This document shows, piece by piece, positions 43,379 to 52,078 of a DNA stretch of 64,000 nt. The notes below the pieces were generated by a model that had not been told where the DNA came from, searched no databases, and saw nothing but the letters and a program-made list of their open reading frames with translations. The stretch's first letter is position 1, and every line of letters starts with the position of its first letter. The stretch covers positions 1-64,000 of the forward strand of contig JAZNWU010000002.1 of assembly GCA_045593555.1 (NCBI GenBank), in the 5' to 3' direction. Position numbers and translations under genes: made by a program. The DNA comes from Fimenecus sp045593555. GTDB taxonomy: Bacteria > Bacillota > Clostridia > Oscillospirales > Acutalibacteraceae.

Positions 43379-43690
43379 ATGGCAGTAATTAAAGTTAATC
43401 TTGAAAATTTTGCACAGGAAGTTTTAAAATCAGAAAAACCTGTTCTTCTTGATATGTATGCTGATTGGTGTGGCCCATGTATGATGATGGCACCTGAAAT
43501 CGAGGCATATTCAGAAGAAACAGATAAAGTTAAAGTTTGTAAGCTTAATGTTGATGATGCAACAGATTTAGCACTCACTTACGGTGTTATGAGCATACCG
43601 ACGGTGCTTCTTATCGAAAATGGTAAAGAGGTAAAACGCTTTGTCGGTGCAAAAGAAAAACATCAGATAGCAGAATTTGTTGGTGAATAA
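43379..43690 (+). CDS. trxA: Thioredoxin
   Basis: 103 aa, a full thioredoxin fold with the active site DWCGPCMMM and cis-proline in MSIPTVLLI. It starts one base after the flavoprotein stop codon and has a strong terminator. The neighbouring iron-sulfur flavoprotein may be a redox partner (inference). Confidence 0.95.
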   Translation: MAVIKVNLENFAQEVLKSEKPVLLDMYADWCGPCMMMAPEIEAYSEETDKVKVCKLNVDDATDLALTYGVMSIPTVLLIENGKEVKRFVGAKEKHQIAEFVGE

Positions 43691-43694
43691 GAAA

Positions 43695-43723
43695 AAGTCC
43701 CAAGGAAATCCTTGGGACTTTTT
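43695..43723 (+). terminator. Terminator after thioredoxin
   Basis: Perfect stem AAGTCCCAAGG/CCTTGGGACTT with an AAAT loop and a short T run. Confidence 0.9.
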
Positions 43724-43724
43724 A

Positions 43725-43756
43725 GTGCAAAATGCAAAACGCAAAGTGCAAAATGA
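43725..43756. repeat. GCAAARY heptamer array after the trx terminator
   Basis: TAGTGCAAAATGCAAAACGC and further units on the plus strand, joined directly to the terminator T run. Confidence 0.7.
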
Positions 43757-43815
43757 ATTATTAAATTAATTCTGTTGATTATATATAAATTATTCTTTAT
43801 TAGATTTGTCCGATT

Positions 43816-44022
43816 TCAGATAAATATAATTACCGTTTTTTCATCAAATTTCAATTTGTAATCAAGAAATACTTGTGTATATAATTTGTTTGAACGGATA
43901 GTATCTTTAGAAATATAAATATATTGCATTTTTTTACAGTTGCCACGCCAATCAATCTCAATATCTTCAAGTTCACATTCTTTGCCAAAATTGTGAATAC
44001 ATAAATTGTTCCTACATTTCAT
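43816..44022 (-). CDS. Small Cys-containing protein of unknown function (68 aa)
   Basis: MKCRNNLCIHNFGKECELED at the N-terminus, with four cysteines in the first 30 residues, resembles short uncharacterised clostridial proteins with a CxxxxC...C...C pattern. RBS AAGGAA precedes ATG 44022. It is divergent from the XRE gene at 44139, with which it shares an upstream region. No function can be assigned. Confidence 0.7.
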   Translation of the reverse strand: MKCRNNLCIHNFGKECELEDIEIDWRGNCKKMQYIYISKDTIRSNKLYTQVFLDYKLKFDEKTVIIFI

Positions 44023-44052
44023 AAATCTAATTCCTTAATAAATAATTTGGTT

Positions 44053-44081
44053 TTGCACTTATATAGGTGCAGAAATATAAT
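44053..44081 (+). promoter_or_regulatory. Promoter and dyad operator of the small XRE gene
   Basis: TTGCAC (44053-44058) and TATAAT (44076-44081), spacer 17. The inverted repeat TGCAC/GTGCA (44054-44071) fills the spacer. A half-site TAAGTGCAA (44121-44129) lies near the start codon. Autoregulation is likely. Confidence 0.65.
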
Positions 44082-44138
44082 ATCATAAGGGTAAAATAAT
44101 GTCAACAAATTGTTCTTATGTAAGTGCAAGGTGACATT

Positions 44139-44363
44139 ATGAACGCAAATTATGAAAAAGAAATAGGCAACAGAATAAAAAGTATCAGAGAATCAAAAAA
44201 TATGACTCAGGAACAATTGTCTGCTAAATTACAGACAATGGGATGCGATATAACACGAAGTGCTGTGGCAAAAATCGAGGTTGGTCAGCGTCATATTTAT
44301 CCTGATGAATTGAAATGTATTAAAGAAATTTTTGATGTGTCTTTTGAAGATTTATTTTATTAA
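44139..44363 (+). CDS. XRE-family transcriptional regulator
   Basis: 74 aa with an HTH (MTQEQLSAKLQTMGCDITRS) and the usual YPDELKCIKEIFDVSFEDLF tail. ATG 44139 follows AAGGTGA; the in-frame ATG at 44124 would be very near or within that site. It has its own promoter and terminator. Confidence 0.88.
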   Translation: MNANYEKEIGNRIKSIRESKNMTQEQLSAKLQTMGCDITRSAVAKIEVGQRHIYPDELKCIKEIFDVSFEDLFY

Positions 44364-44380
44364 AAACATATATAAATATA

Positions 44381-44412
44381 AAAGGTGGAGAATTAACTCC
44401 ACCTTTATTTTA
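44381..44412 (+). terminator. Terminator of the XRE gene
   Basis: Stem AAAGGTGGAG/CTCCACCTTT followed by ATTTTATTTG. Confidence 0.85.
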
Positions 44413-44506
44413 TTTGAAATTGTCACCTTGCCTCCCTTGTCAGAATGAGCCGAATAAATTTTGCTTTACATTTTATTAGAACACTTTATTTTTAAGCAGT
44501 TTTTTT

Positions 44507-44582
44507 GTAAGGCAATCTTGCCGAAACGAAGCTGTATTAGGTATACTGCGAGTTGAGGGCAAGCCAGTATCACGGAAAATAT
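44507..44582. repeat. Structured repeat downstream of fhs, copy 2
   Basis: Same unit as 28803-28882. The outer stem is CTTGCC (44517-44522) with GGCAAG (44558-44563), where copy 1 has GTTGCC/GGCAAC: both sides have changed together. The span from stem start to stem end is 47 bases in both. Confidence 0.6.
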
Positions 44583-44592
44583 GCCAAAAAGA

Positions 44593-46263
44593 TTAGAAAA
44601 GTCCGTCAATTTTGCCGTCGGCATCTACATCAATCTTGTATGCTGCTGGCACTTTTGGAAGTCCAGGCATTGTCATAATGTCACCTGTAAGGCAAACGAT
44701 AAATCCTGCACCTGCGCTAAGCTTTACTTCACGGACTGTCATCATAAAGTTTTCAGGTTTACCGAGTTTTGTTGGGTCGTCTGACAATGAGTACTGTGTC
44801 TTTGCAACACAAACAGGGAGTTTATCCTGACCGAGTGTTTCAATATCCTTGATTGCTTTTTCAGCCGCTGCAGTGAAGATTACACCGTCTGCACGGTAAA
44901 TTTCCTTTGCAATTGTGTTAAGCTTTTCTTTAATTGAAAGTTTTTCGTCATAAAGTGGTGCAAAATCTGCTTTGCCTTCGTCAATAACTGCACAAACCTT
45001 TTCTGCAAGGTCCATACCACCTTCGCCACCTTTAGCGAAAACTTCAGCAAGGGAAACAGGCACTTTCATTTCTTCACAGAATTCTTTAATATAAGCAATT
45101 TCTGCATCTGTATCTGTATGGAATTTGTTGATAGCAACTACAACAGGAACATTGTATTTTCTCATGTTTTCAATATGAGTTTTAAGGTTTACGATACCCT
45201 TTTTAAGTGCTTCAACATTTTCTTCCTGCAAATCTGCACGAGCAACGCCACCGTTGTATTTAAGAGCACGGATAGTAGCAACAACAACGATACATTCAGG
45301 CCTAAGACCTGCATAACGGCACTTGATGTCAAGGAATTTTTCAGCACCAAGGTCAGCACCGAAGCCCGCCTCTGTGATGCAGTAATCAGCAAGTTTGAGA
45401 GCAAGCTTTGTAGCAGTAACAGAGTTACAACCGTGAGCAATATTTGCGAATGGTCCACCATGCATAATTGCAGGTGTATTTTCAAGGGTCTGTACAAGAT
45501 TCGGCTTGATAGCATCCTTTAAAAGTGCTGCCATTGCACCAACTGCATTAAGGTCCTTTGCATAAACAGGAGTGTTATCGAGTGTGTATGCAACAAGAAT
45601 GTTGCCAAGTCTTGTTTTAAGGTCTTCGATATCAGTTGCAAGACAGAGAATAGCCATAATTTCACTTGCAACAGTAATCATAAATCCGTCTTCACGAGGC
45701 ACACCGTTTACTTTACCACCAAGACCAACGATAACATTACGGAGAGCACGGTCATTCATATCAAGACAACGCTTAAAGAGAATTCTTCTCTGGTCAATGC
45801 GAAGGTCATTACCCTGTTGCATATGATTGTCGATAATAGCACAAAGAAGGTTGTTAGCAGCAGTAATAGCGTGCATATCACCTGTAAAATGAAGGTTGAT
45901 GTCTTCCATAGGAATAACCTGTGAATATCCGCCACCTGCAGCACCGCCTTTAACACCGAAAACAGGTCCCATTGATGGCTCACGAAGTGCGATACAAGCA
46001 TTTTTGCCGATTTTATTCATAGCCTGACCAAGACCTACTGTGATAGTTGTTTTACCTTCACCTGCAGGAGTCGGGTTGATAGCAGTAACAAGAATGAGTT
46101 TTCCGTTTTCTCTGTCTGCATATTTCTTGTTAAGAGAAAGTGGAAGTTTTGCCTTATACTTACCATAAAGCTCAAGGTCATCTGTGTCAATGTTAAGTTT
46201 TTTTGCAATTTCCGTAATTGGTAAACAAGGTGTTTGCTGTGCAATCTGAATGTCTGAAAGCAT
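44593..46263 (-). CDS. fhs: Formate-tetrahydrofolate ligase
   Basis: Makes 10-formyl-THF from formate, THF and ATP. The 556-aa protein has the P-loop-like PTPAGEGKTTITVGL, EPSMGPVFGVKGGAAGGGYSQ and the C-terminal TMPGLPKVPAA. ATG 46263 follows GGGGGAT. It sits downstream of pflA/pflB, which supply formate, so formate from pyruvate can enter one-carbon metabolism. About 230 bases of repeats separate them. Confidence 0.96.
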   Translation of the reverse strand: MLSDIQIAQQTPCLPITEIAKKLNIDTDDLELYGKYKAKLPLSLNKKYADRENGKLILVTAINPTPAGEGKTTITVGLGQAMNKIGKNACIALREPSMGPVFGVKGGAAGGGYSQVIPMEDINLHFTGDMHAITAANNLLCAIIDNHMQQGNDLRIDQRRILFKRCLDMNDRALRNVIVGLGGKVNGVPREDGFMITVASEIMAILCLATDIEDLKTRLGNILVAYTLDNTPVYAKDLNAVGAMAALLKDAIKPNLVQTLENTPAIMHGGPFANIAHGCNSVTATKLALKLADYCITEAGFGADLGAEKFLDIKCRYAGLRPECIVVVATIRALKYNGGVARADLQEENVEALKKGIVNLKTHIENMRKYNVPVVVAINKFHTDTDAEIAYIKEFCEEMKVPVSLAEVFAKGGEGGMDLAEKVCAVIDEGKADFAPLYDEKLSIKEKLNTIAKEIYRADGVIFTAAAEKAIKDIETLGQDKLPVCVAKTQYSLSDDPTKLGKPENFMMTVREVKLSAGAGFIVCLTGDIMTMPGLPKVPAAYKIDVDADGKIDGLF

Positions 46264-46310
46264 AATAAAATCCCCCAAATTATATTCAATTTATTAATTT
46301 CACTATTTAA

Positions 46311-46492
46311 TGCAAAATGCAAAGCGCAAAATGTCGGAACTGCGTTGCGATTATTATAAATAAGCTTCGCAGATATGCCTTCCCCTTGAGGGGAAGGTGG
46401 ATTTGCCGTAAGGCAAAGACGGATGAGGTGGAATAATTTTAACAGATACTCTGTATCCTACACCTCATCAGTCACTTCGTGACAGCTTCTCC
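46311..46492. repeat. Repeat cluster between pflA and fhs
   Basis: GCAAARY units (46311-46331), the GGAACTGCGTTGCGATTATT module (46335-46354), then two palindromic repeats: CCTTCCCCTTGAGGGGAAGG (46379-46398) and CACCTCATCAGTCAC with CTTCTCC/GGAGAAG (46461-46503). The last overlaps the pflA C-terminal codons. No separate gene. Confidence 0.65.
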
Positions 46493-47206
46493 TCAAGGAG
46501 AAGCCTTATTTATTTTACTGTTTAACTTCATCATCATTTCCTTTGTCGGTGTGTCCATGTGAGCAAAAGGAAACGGGATATTCATACTGTCATATTTTGT
46601 CTGACATATTTTTTTGAATGGTAATAGTTCGACTTTATCAATGCAACTGTATTTTTCCACAATTCCATTGAGTTTTTCTATATTTTTCTCATCGTCGTTA
46701 AGTGTAGGAATAATTACCTGACGAATAGTTGCAGGAATTTTCTGTTCATTAAGATATTCCAGAAATTCCATTGGTTTATTTATTGAACAACCGACATTTT
46801 CTATATACAAGTCATCATCTGTATATTTTATATCAAGCAACACTCTGTCAGTTTCTGTAAGCAGTTTTTTTACTGACTCATTTAATATGCTACCTGATGT
46901 GTCAAGGCAAGTGTTGATGCCGTTTTCGTGACAAAGCCTGAATACTTCATAGCTGAAATCTGCTTGTAAAAGTGGTTCGCCACCTGAAAGAGTGATTCCA
47001 CCTTTTTCCCCGAAATATTCACGATAATTCAAGGCTTTTTTTACAATTTCTTCTGCTGTAAAAGTCTTTTCACTCGTCATTTCCCAAGTATCGGGATTGT
47101 GACAACACTTACAACGAAGATTACATCCTTGTAAAAACACTACAAAGCGTAATCCGGGTCCGTCAACCGTACCAAGGCTTTGGATAGAATGAACTTGTCC
47201 AATCAT
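46493..47206 (-). CDS. pflA: Pyruvate formate-lyase-activating enzyme
   Basis: Radical SAM enzyme that installs the glycyl radical on PflB. The 237-aa protein has the CX3CX2C cluster in GCNLRCKCCHNPDTW and GGEPLLQ. ATG 47206 overlaps the last base of the pflB stop TGA. Its last codons run into a palindromic repeat. Confidence 0.95.
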   Translation of the reverse strand: MIGQVHSIQSLGTVDGPGLRFVVFLQGCNLRCKCCHNPDTWEMTSEKTFTAEEIVKKALNYREYFGEKGGITLSGGEPLLQADFSYEVFRLCHENGINTCLDTSGSILNESVKKLLTETDRVLLDIKYTDDDLYIENVGCSINKPMEFLEYLNEQKIPATIRQVIIPTLNDDEKNIEKLNGIVEKYSCIDKVELLPFKKICQTKYDSMNIPFPFAHMDTPTKEMMMKLNSKINKASP

Positions 47207-49437
47207 CACATTGCCTCGTGGAATGTTCGGCTGATTACTTCTCTCTGCTGTGCCTTTGAAAGTTTATTGAAATTAACAGCATATCCTGAAACTCGGATAG
47301 TAAGGTTAGGATATTTTTCAGGATTTTCATAAGCATCCATAAGTGTTTCACGGTTAAGCACATTTACATTTATATGATGTGCCATTTTTGCAAAATATCC
47401 GTCAAGGATTGCAACAAGATTTGTTATTCTCTCGTCATCATCACGACCAAGTGCTTCAGGAGTGATTGAGAATGTATTTGAAATACCGTCACGACAATCG
47501 TCATAGCTGATTTTTGCAACTGAATTAAGAGATGCTAATGCACCGTTTTCTTCACGGTTATGCATTGGGTTTGCACCCGGAGCAAATGGCTCTGCATTTT
47601 TTCTGCCGTCAGGAGTAGCACCTGTGTTTTTACCATACATAACATTTGATGTGATTGTAAGTACAGAAAGAGTATGAACTGCATTTCTGTATGTTGGTGT
47701 TTTGCGAAGTTCAGTAATTACACGGTGTGTCATGTCCTTTGCAATAAGGTCAACACGGTCATCATCATTTCCATATTTAGGGAATTCACCTGTTGTCTTG
47801 AAATCAGTAATAAATCCGTCAGCATCTTTTACAGGCTTAACATCTGCAAATTTAATTGCACTAAGTGAGTCAGCAACAACTGAAAGACCTGCAATACCGA
47901 ATGCCATAAAACGCTCAACATCAGTATCGTGAAGTGCCATCTGAATTTTTTCATAAGCATATTTATCGTGCATATAGTGGATAACATTCATTGTATTAAC
48001 ATACAAATGACTGAGCCATTCAATGTAAATCTGGAATCTTTCCATAACATCATCGAAATCGAGTTTTTCACAGTCCATAACATCCATCTGTGGACCTATA
48101 TGCATCTGACTTGTTGTATCATAACCACCGTTAATGGCAATAAGTAACAATTTTGCAAGATTACAGCGAGCACCGAAGAACTGCATCTGCTTACCAACCT
48201 TCATTGCAGAAACACAACAAGCAATAGCATAATCGTCACCGTAATCAGGACGCATTACATCATCATTTTCATACTGAATTGAGTCAGTATCCTTTGAAAC
48301 CTTTGCACAGAATTTCTTGAAATTTTCAGGGAGCTTTGTTGACCACAAAACAGTAAGGTTTGGTTCAGGAGATGAACCGAGAGTATAAAGAGTATTGAGC
48401 ATACGGAAGCTGTTCTTTGTAACAAGAGTTCTTCCGTCCTCACCCATACCACCAACTGCTTCGGTAATCCACATTGGGTCACCACCGAAAAGTTCGTTGT
48501 ATTCAGGAGTTCTTAAATGTCTTGCAAGACGAAGCTTAATTACGAAATCGTCCATTAACTCCTGTGCACTCTTTTCTGTAAGAACACCTCTTGCAATATC
48601 TCGTTCAATATAAATATCGAAGAATGTGCTGACTCTACCAAGTGACATTGCAGCACCATTCTGTTCTTTAATAGCACCAAGGTAAGCAAAATATGTCCAC
48701 TGAATTGCTTCACGAGCATTTTTTGCAGGCTGACTTATATCATATCCGTATGACGCAGCCATTTCTTTAAGATAACCTAAAAATGCAATCTGCTGATAAA
48801 GTTCTTCAAAAAGACGAATCTGGTCAGTATTGAAATTACCACTTGCTCTTGCTGCCTTATCCTTTTTCTTTTCCTCAATAAGCTTATCAACACCGTAAAG
48901 AGCAACACGACGATAGTCACCGATAATTCTTCCACGACCATAAGCATCAGGAAGTCCTGTGATTACATGACATTTACGAGCTGCACGCATTTCGTCAGTA
49001 TAAGCGCGGAAAACACCGTCATTGTGAGTTGTTCTGTATTTAAATTCTTCTTCAACTTTATCACTTAAGTGATATCCGTAAGCCTCACAAGCCTGACGCA
49101 CCATTCGCATACCACCAAAAGGATTGACACCACGCTTTAATGGTCGGTTAGTCTGAAGACCTACAATCAACTCATTTGCCTTATCAACATAACCGGGTAA
49201 AAAAGTTGTAAGTGAAGATGCATTCGTTACATCAATATCAAGGACACCGCCATACTGTCTTTCAAGAGCGAAAAGAGAATTTACCTTTTTCATCATAGAG
49301 TCAGTACGAGGAGTCGCACTCTCAAGGAATGAAGCATCACCCTTGTATTCTTTATAATTGAGCTGAATGAAATCACGAACATTTATTTCATCCTGCCATA
49401 CGCCTTTTACAAATCCGTTCCAATTGTTGTGTTCCAT
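47206..49437 (-). CDS. pflB: Formate C-acetyltransferase (pyruvate formate-lyase)
   Basis: Glycyl-radical enzyme that converts pyruvate and CoA to acetyl-CoA and formate. 743 aa with the catalytic cysteine pair in ACCVSAMKVG and the radical glycine in IRVSGYAVNF close to the C-terminus. The start ATG at 49437 follows GGAGGAAAT. Expression is expected to be gated by the ZTP riboswitch just upstream. It is strictly anaerobic. Confidence 0.97.
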   Translation of the reverse strand: MEHNNWNGFVKGVWQDEINVRDFIQLNYKEYKGDASFLESATPRTDSMMKKVNSLFALERQYGGVLDIDVTNASSLTTFLPGYVDKANELIVGLQTNRPLKRGVNPFGGMRMVRQACEAYGYHLSDKVEEEFKYRTTHNDGVFRAYTDEMRAARKCHVITGLPDAYGRGRIIGDYRRVALYGVDKLIEEKKKDKAARASGNFNTDQIRLFEELYQQIAFLGYLKEMAASYGYDISQPAKNAREAIQWTYFAYLGAIKEQNGAAMSLGRVSTFFDIYIERDIARGVLTEKSAQELMDDFVIKLRLARHLRTPEYNELFGGDPMWITEAVGGMGEDGRTLVTKNSFRMLNTLYTLGSSPEPNLTVLWSTKLPENFKKFCAKVSKDTDSIQYENDDVMRPDYGDDYAIACCVSAMKVGKQMQFFGARCNLAKLLLIAINGGYDTTSQMHIGPQMDVMDCEKLDFDDVMERFQIYIEWLSHLYVNTMNVIHYMHDKYAYEKIQMALHDTDVERFMAFGIAGLSVVADSLSAIKFADVKPVKDADGFITDFKTTGEFPKYGNDDDRVDLIAKDMTHRVITELRKTPTYRNAVHTLSVLTITSNVMYGKNTGATPDGRKNAEPFAPGANPMHNREENGALASLNSVAKISYDDCRDGISNTFSITPEALGRDDDERITNLVAILDGYFAKMAHHINVNVLNRETLMDAYENPEKYPNLTIRVSGYAVNFNKLSKAQQREVISRTFHEAM

Positions 49438-49460
49438 AGATTTCCTCCTGTAAAATATCA

Positions 49461-49508
49461 GAAAACAAAAATGAGCAATTCAACTGAAAAAAATAAGTTG
49501 AATTGCCC
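49461..49508 (-). terminator. Riboswitch-controlled terminator upstream of pflB
   Basis: Minus-strand stem GGGCAATTCAACT/AGTTGAATTGCTC followed by ATTTTTGTTTT. Its 5' arm shares GGGCA with the conserved end of the aptamer, so ligand binding and terminator formation are mutually exclusive. Confidence 0.85.
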
Positions 49509-49586
49509 AGACGGTCGGCTTAATGCAGTTCGCGTTCCCTTGTGGTAACCCACAAAATCCGTCAGTTACGCAAACCAACTATATCT
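49505..49586 (-). ncRNA. ZTP (pfl motif) riboswitch aptamer
   Basis: On the minus strand the region contains the conserved 5' part (GCGTAACTGACGG), GGGAACGCGAACTGCATTAA, and the 3' pseudoknot side GCCGACCGTCTGGGCA. These match the pfl motif that senses ZTP/ZMP, signals of low 10-formyl-THF. It is followed by a terminator and pflB. Binding should switch pfl on and raise formate supply for fhs. Confidence 0.9.
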
Positions 49587-49595
49587 TGTGATTAA

Positions 49596-49624
49596 ATTAT
49601 ACAGTCAGCACTATATTTTGTCAA
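49596..49624 (-). promoter_or_regulatory. Promoter of pflB
   Basis: Perfect TTGACA (49624-49619) and TATAAT (49601-49596) with a 17-base spacer on the minus strand. It begins six bases after the stop codon of the GH43 gene. Confidence 0.9.
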
Positions 49625-49630
49625 GTAAAA

Positions 49631-50599
49631 TTACTTGAGTATCGGAGTGTTATTTTTGTCGAATTTCACTATTTTTACTCTTGCGTGACGACATGGGTCA
49701 TAGAGTGGTTCATCACAATACGAGCCACATTCTTTATCGAAATGTGAAAACGGTCTTGCGTGATAAACGATTAACTGAATTCCGTTTTCGTCAACCACAA
49801 AGCTGTTATGTCCCGGTCCTGCCTGGTCGATTAAATCACTTGTCTGCAAAGCAGGTTCACTGTCTTTTGTCCAGTTATTTATATCCATTAAATCAGCATT
49901 TCTGTCGGCATAAACTTTACCCATACAGTATTCCTCACCTGTTCCCGATGCAGAGAAGAAAACATAGACTTTATCATCTGTTTTAAGTACGGCAGGCCCT
50001 TCGTTTACTCTGTGACGGATTTTTTCCCAATCGTATTCAGGCTTTGTGAGAAGAATTGGTTTATTAATAAGTTTCCAAGGTTCTGTTGGGTTAATTTCTG
50101 CCATAAAAAGTGATGAATCACCAAGCTTTTCTGCCCATACAAGATAATGCTTACCGTTATTTTCAAAGTACGTCATATCAAGTGAAAATTCAGTAAAGGA
50201 CTTGTCGTCACCCTCACAAGGCTCAATTTTACCCATTTCAATCCACTTGTCATTTATCGGGTCTTGACCCTCACACATAAGCACAAAAGGACGGATGTTC
50301 CATATTGCTTCTTTTTCACCTGCAGCGAAGAAAATGTACCATTTACCTGCTATGTAATGAATTTCAGGTGCCCAGATATGCTTTGACATAACACCTTCAT
50401 TATGTGCTTTCCATATTGTGAATTCTTCTGCAGTTGCAAGTCCAATTACAGTTTCACTTTTTCGCAGTATTATTCTGTCATAACCTGCATCAACATTCAT
50501 ATATGCAGGATAACTTGCAGTAAAATAATAGTTTCCGTCAGGACCTTTCATCACATAAGGGTCTGCACGCTCAGGTATAAAAGGATTAGGATAGTTCAT
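49631..50599 (-). CDS. Glycoside hydrolase family 43 (arabinofuranosidase-like)
   Basis: 322-aa five-bladed propeller. RADPYVMKGPDGNYYFTASYP carries the catalytic aspartate, SLDMTYFENNGKHYLVWAE the second acid, and VNEGPAVL the catalytic glutamate. The sequence style resembles exo-alpha-L-arabinofuranosidases. No signal peptide. It is ten bases after the GH30-like gene with RBS AAGGAGA, forming a two-gene operon. Confidence 0.88.
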   Translation of the reverse strand: MNYPNPFIPERADPYVMKGPDGNYYFTASYPAYMNVDAGYDRIILRKSETVIGLATAEEFTIWKAHNEGVMSKHIWAPEIHYIAGKWYIFFAAGEKEAIWNIRPFVLMCEGQDPINDKWIEMGKIEPCEGDDKSFTEFSLDMTYFENNGKHYLVWAEKLGDSSLFMAEINPTEPWKLINKPILLTKPEYDWEKIRHRVNEGPAVLKTDDKVYVFFSASGTGEEYCMGKVYADRNADLMDINNWTKDSEPALQTSDLIDQAGPGHNSFVVDENGIQLIVYHARPFSHFDKECGSYCDEPLYDPCRHARVKIVKFDKNNTPILK

Positions 50600-50609
50600 A
50601 ATGTTCTCC

Positions 50610-51980
50610 TTATGATTTGCAAATCACAGTTAAAATACTGTTTGATTTTACTGTAATAGTATCTGTGAAATCACCGTTATAAATCTCGTTAAGGTAATCT
50701 TCATCAACTGACTGAATGACTTTCATTTCGGTAAAATCACCGTTAATTGTGAATTCTCTTTCGTCACCTTCATTTACAACAACAGTTACTGTTTCGTCGT
50801 TTGGTGTTAAGAATGAAAAAACATTAAAATCATTATTTTCATCAGGAAAATAGCCGTTATCAAGACAGATAGAATTTACAGGAATAAATTTTGCAAAATG
50901 AGCAAATCCCCAGTATCTTCGTGCTACATACCATTCTGAAAAGTCATTTGTCGCAGTTATTGTTGCATCTGAATAGTCATTTCCGTCTTCCTTAATTGAA
51001 AACTGATTAACTGCAACCCAGGAGGTCCAGCTTTCTGCACCTGCAAAGATTAAATCCTGACCGATAATTCGAGCAGTAATCAATGCACCTTTAAAATTCT
51101 TTGTATGACTCTTATTCGGCAATTCGCACCATTCACTCATATCAAAACGGAACTGTGGATACTTTTCTACAATTTCCTTTTTAAAATCAAGACGGATATT
51201 TGGGTTATTATCATCGTGATATGAATGATAAGCGAAAACGTCCATTACTTTCATAATGGTTTCGTCAGCAGTAATTGCCTTTATGTATTCAGGTGTAAGT
51301 CCCATCATTTCGCCACTTTCAGGACCATAAAGTTTAACATTCATTCCCCTTTTGAGAATTTCTTCGGCAAAAATGCGATATACAGCCACCATTTCCTCTG
51401 TTTCGTAGTGACAGCCTTCCTGCCACACATAACTTCCTCCCCATTTCCATTGGGGTTCATTGATTGGACTTACATATTTTACAGGAAATCCCATATCAAT
51501 AAGTGCCTGAGTACAGGTTAAGAAATAATCTGCAAATTTTCTGTAATTTGACATTGGCAAGTTACAAGTATGGTACATAAGACTACCCGATGCCTGTCCC
51601 GTTGAAGTGTGTGCATAATGAGGTGAATTTGCAAAAACAATAAGAGTATCAACATTGCCTTTATCGAAGCATCGTCTCATCATACTGACAGCAGTTTTAT
51701 CGGCAGTAAAATCATATTCCCCTTCTTCTTTTTCACGGTCATATTTATAAAAGCTTTCAGTTACACGCCAAGGGTTTTTTACACGACAATTTTCAGGGTC
51801 TGTGCCACCACCGATATTATAACGATAAATATTGAGTCCAAGACCTGAATCGCCATATAAAAGTTCTGCAATTTTCTCTGCTGCCTTTTCGTCAGCGCAA
51901 TACTGACTCCACCAACAAGCAGATGTCCCCCACCCTTTAAGTGTTTGTAGCTTTTTTATTTCTCTTAAATCTATTTTCAT
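50610..51980 (-). CDS. Glycoside hydrolase family 30-like protein
   Basis: 456-aa TIM-barrel plus beta-sandwich enzyme of clan GH-A. The acid/base glutamate is in VSPINEPQWKW and the nucleophile in FDMSEWCEL. NIYRYNIGGG and the C-terminal beta domain fit GH30, and the pattern resembles endo-beta-1,6-galactanases. No signal peptide. ATG 51980 is chosen over GTG 51992. With the GH43 neighbour it may degrade arabinogalactan fragments; this is inference. Confidence 0.83.
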   Translation of the reverse strand: MKIDLREIKKLQTLKGWGTSACWWSQYCADEKAAEKIAELLYGDSGLGLNIYRYNIGGGTDPENCRVKNPWRVTESFYKYDREKEEGEYDFTADKTAVSMMRRCFDKGNVDTLIVFANSPHYAHTSTGQASGSLMYHTCNLPMSNYRKFADYFLTCTQALIDMGFPVKYVSPINEPQWKWGGSYVWQEGCHYETEEMVAVYRIFAEEILKRGMNVKLYGPESGEMMGLTPEYIKAITADETIMKVMDVFAYHSYHDDNNPNIRLDFKKEIVEKYPQFRFDMSEWCELPNKSHTKNFKGALITARIIGQDLIFAGAESWTSWVAVNQFSIKEDGNDYSDATITATNDFSEWYVARRYWGFAHFAKFIPVNSICLDNGYFPDENNDFNVFSFLTPNDETVTVVVNEGDEREFTINGDFTEMKVIQSVDEDYLNEIYNGDFTDTITVKSNSILTVICKS

Positions 51981-52078
51981 AACAATCCCCACTTTATGAA
52001 AACTTTTTCTTAATTATACCAATTACAAACCGATATGTAAATAAAAAAATAAGACCATAGAAAAAGATGGTCTTTGAC

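Noticed and set aside
46264..46320. THF riboswitch upstream of fhs
   Set aside because: The region holds only short repeats and an SD sequence; no conserved THF aptamer motif is seen.
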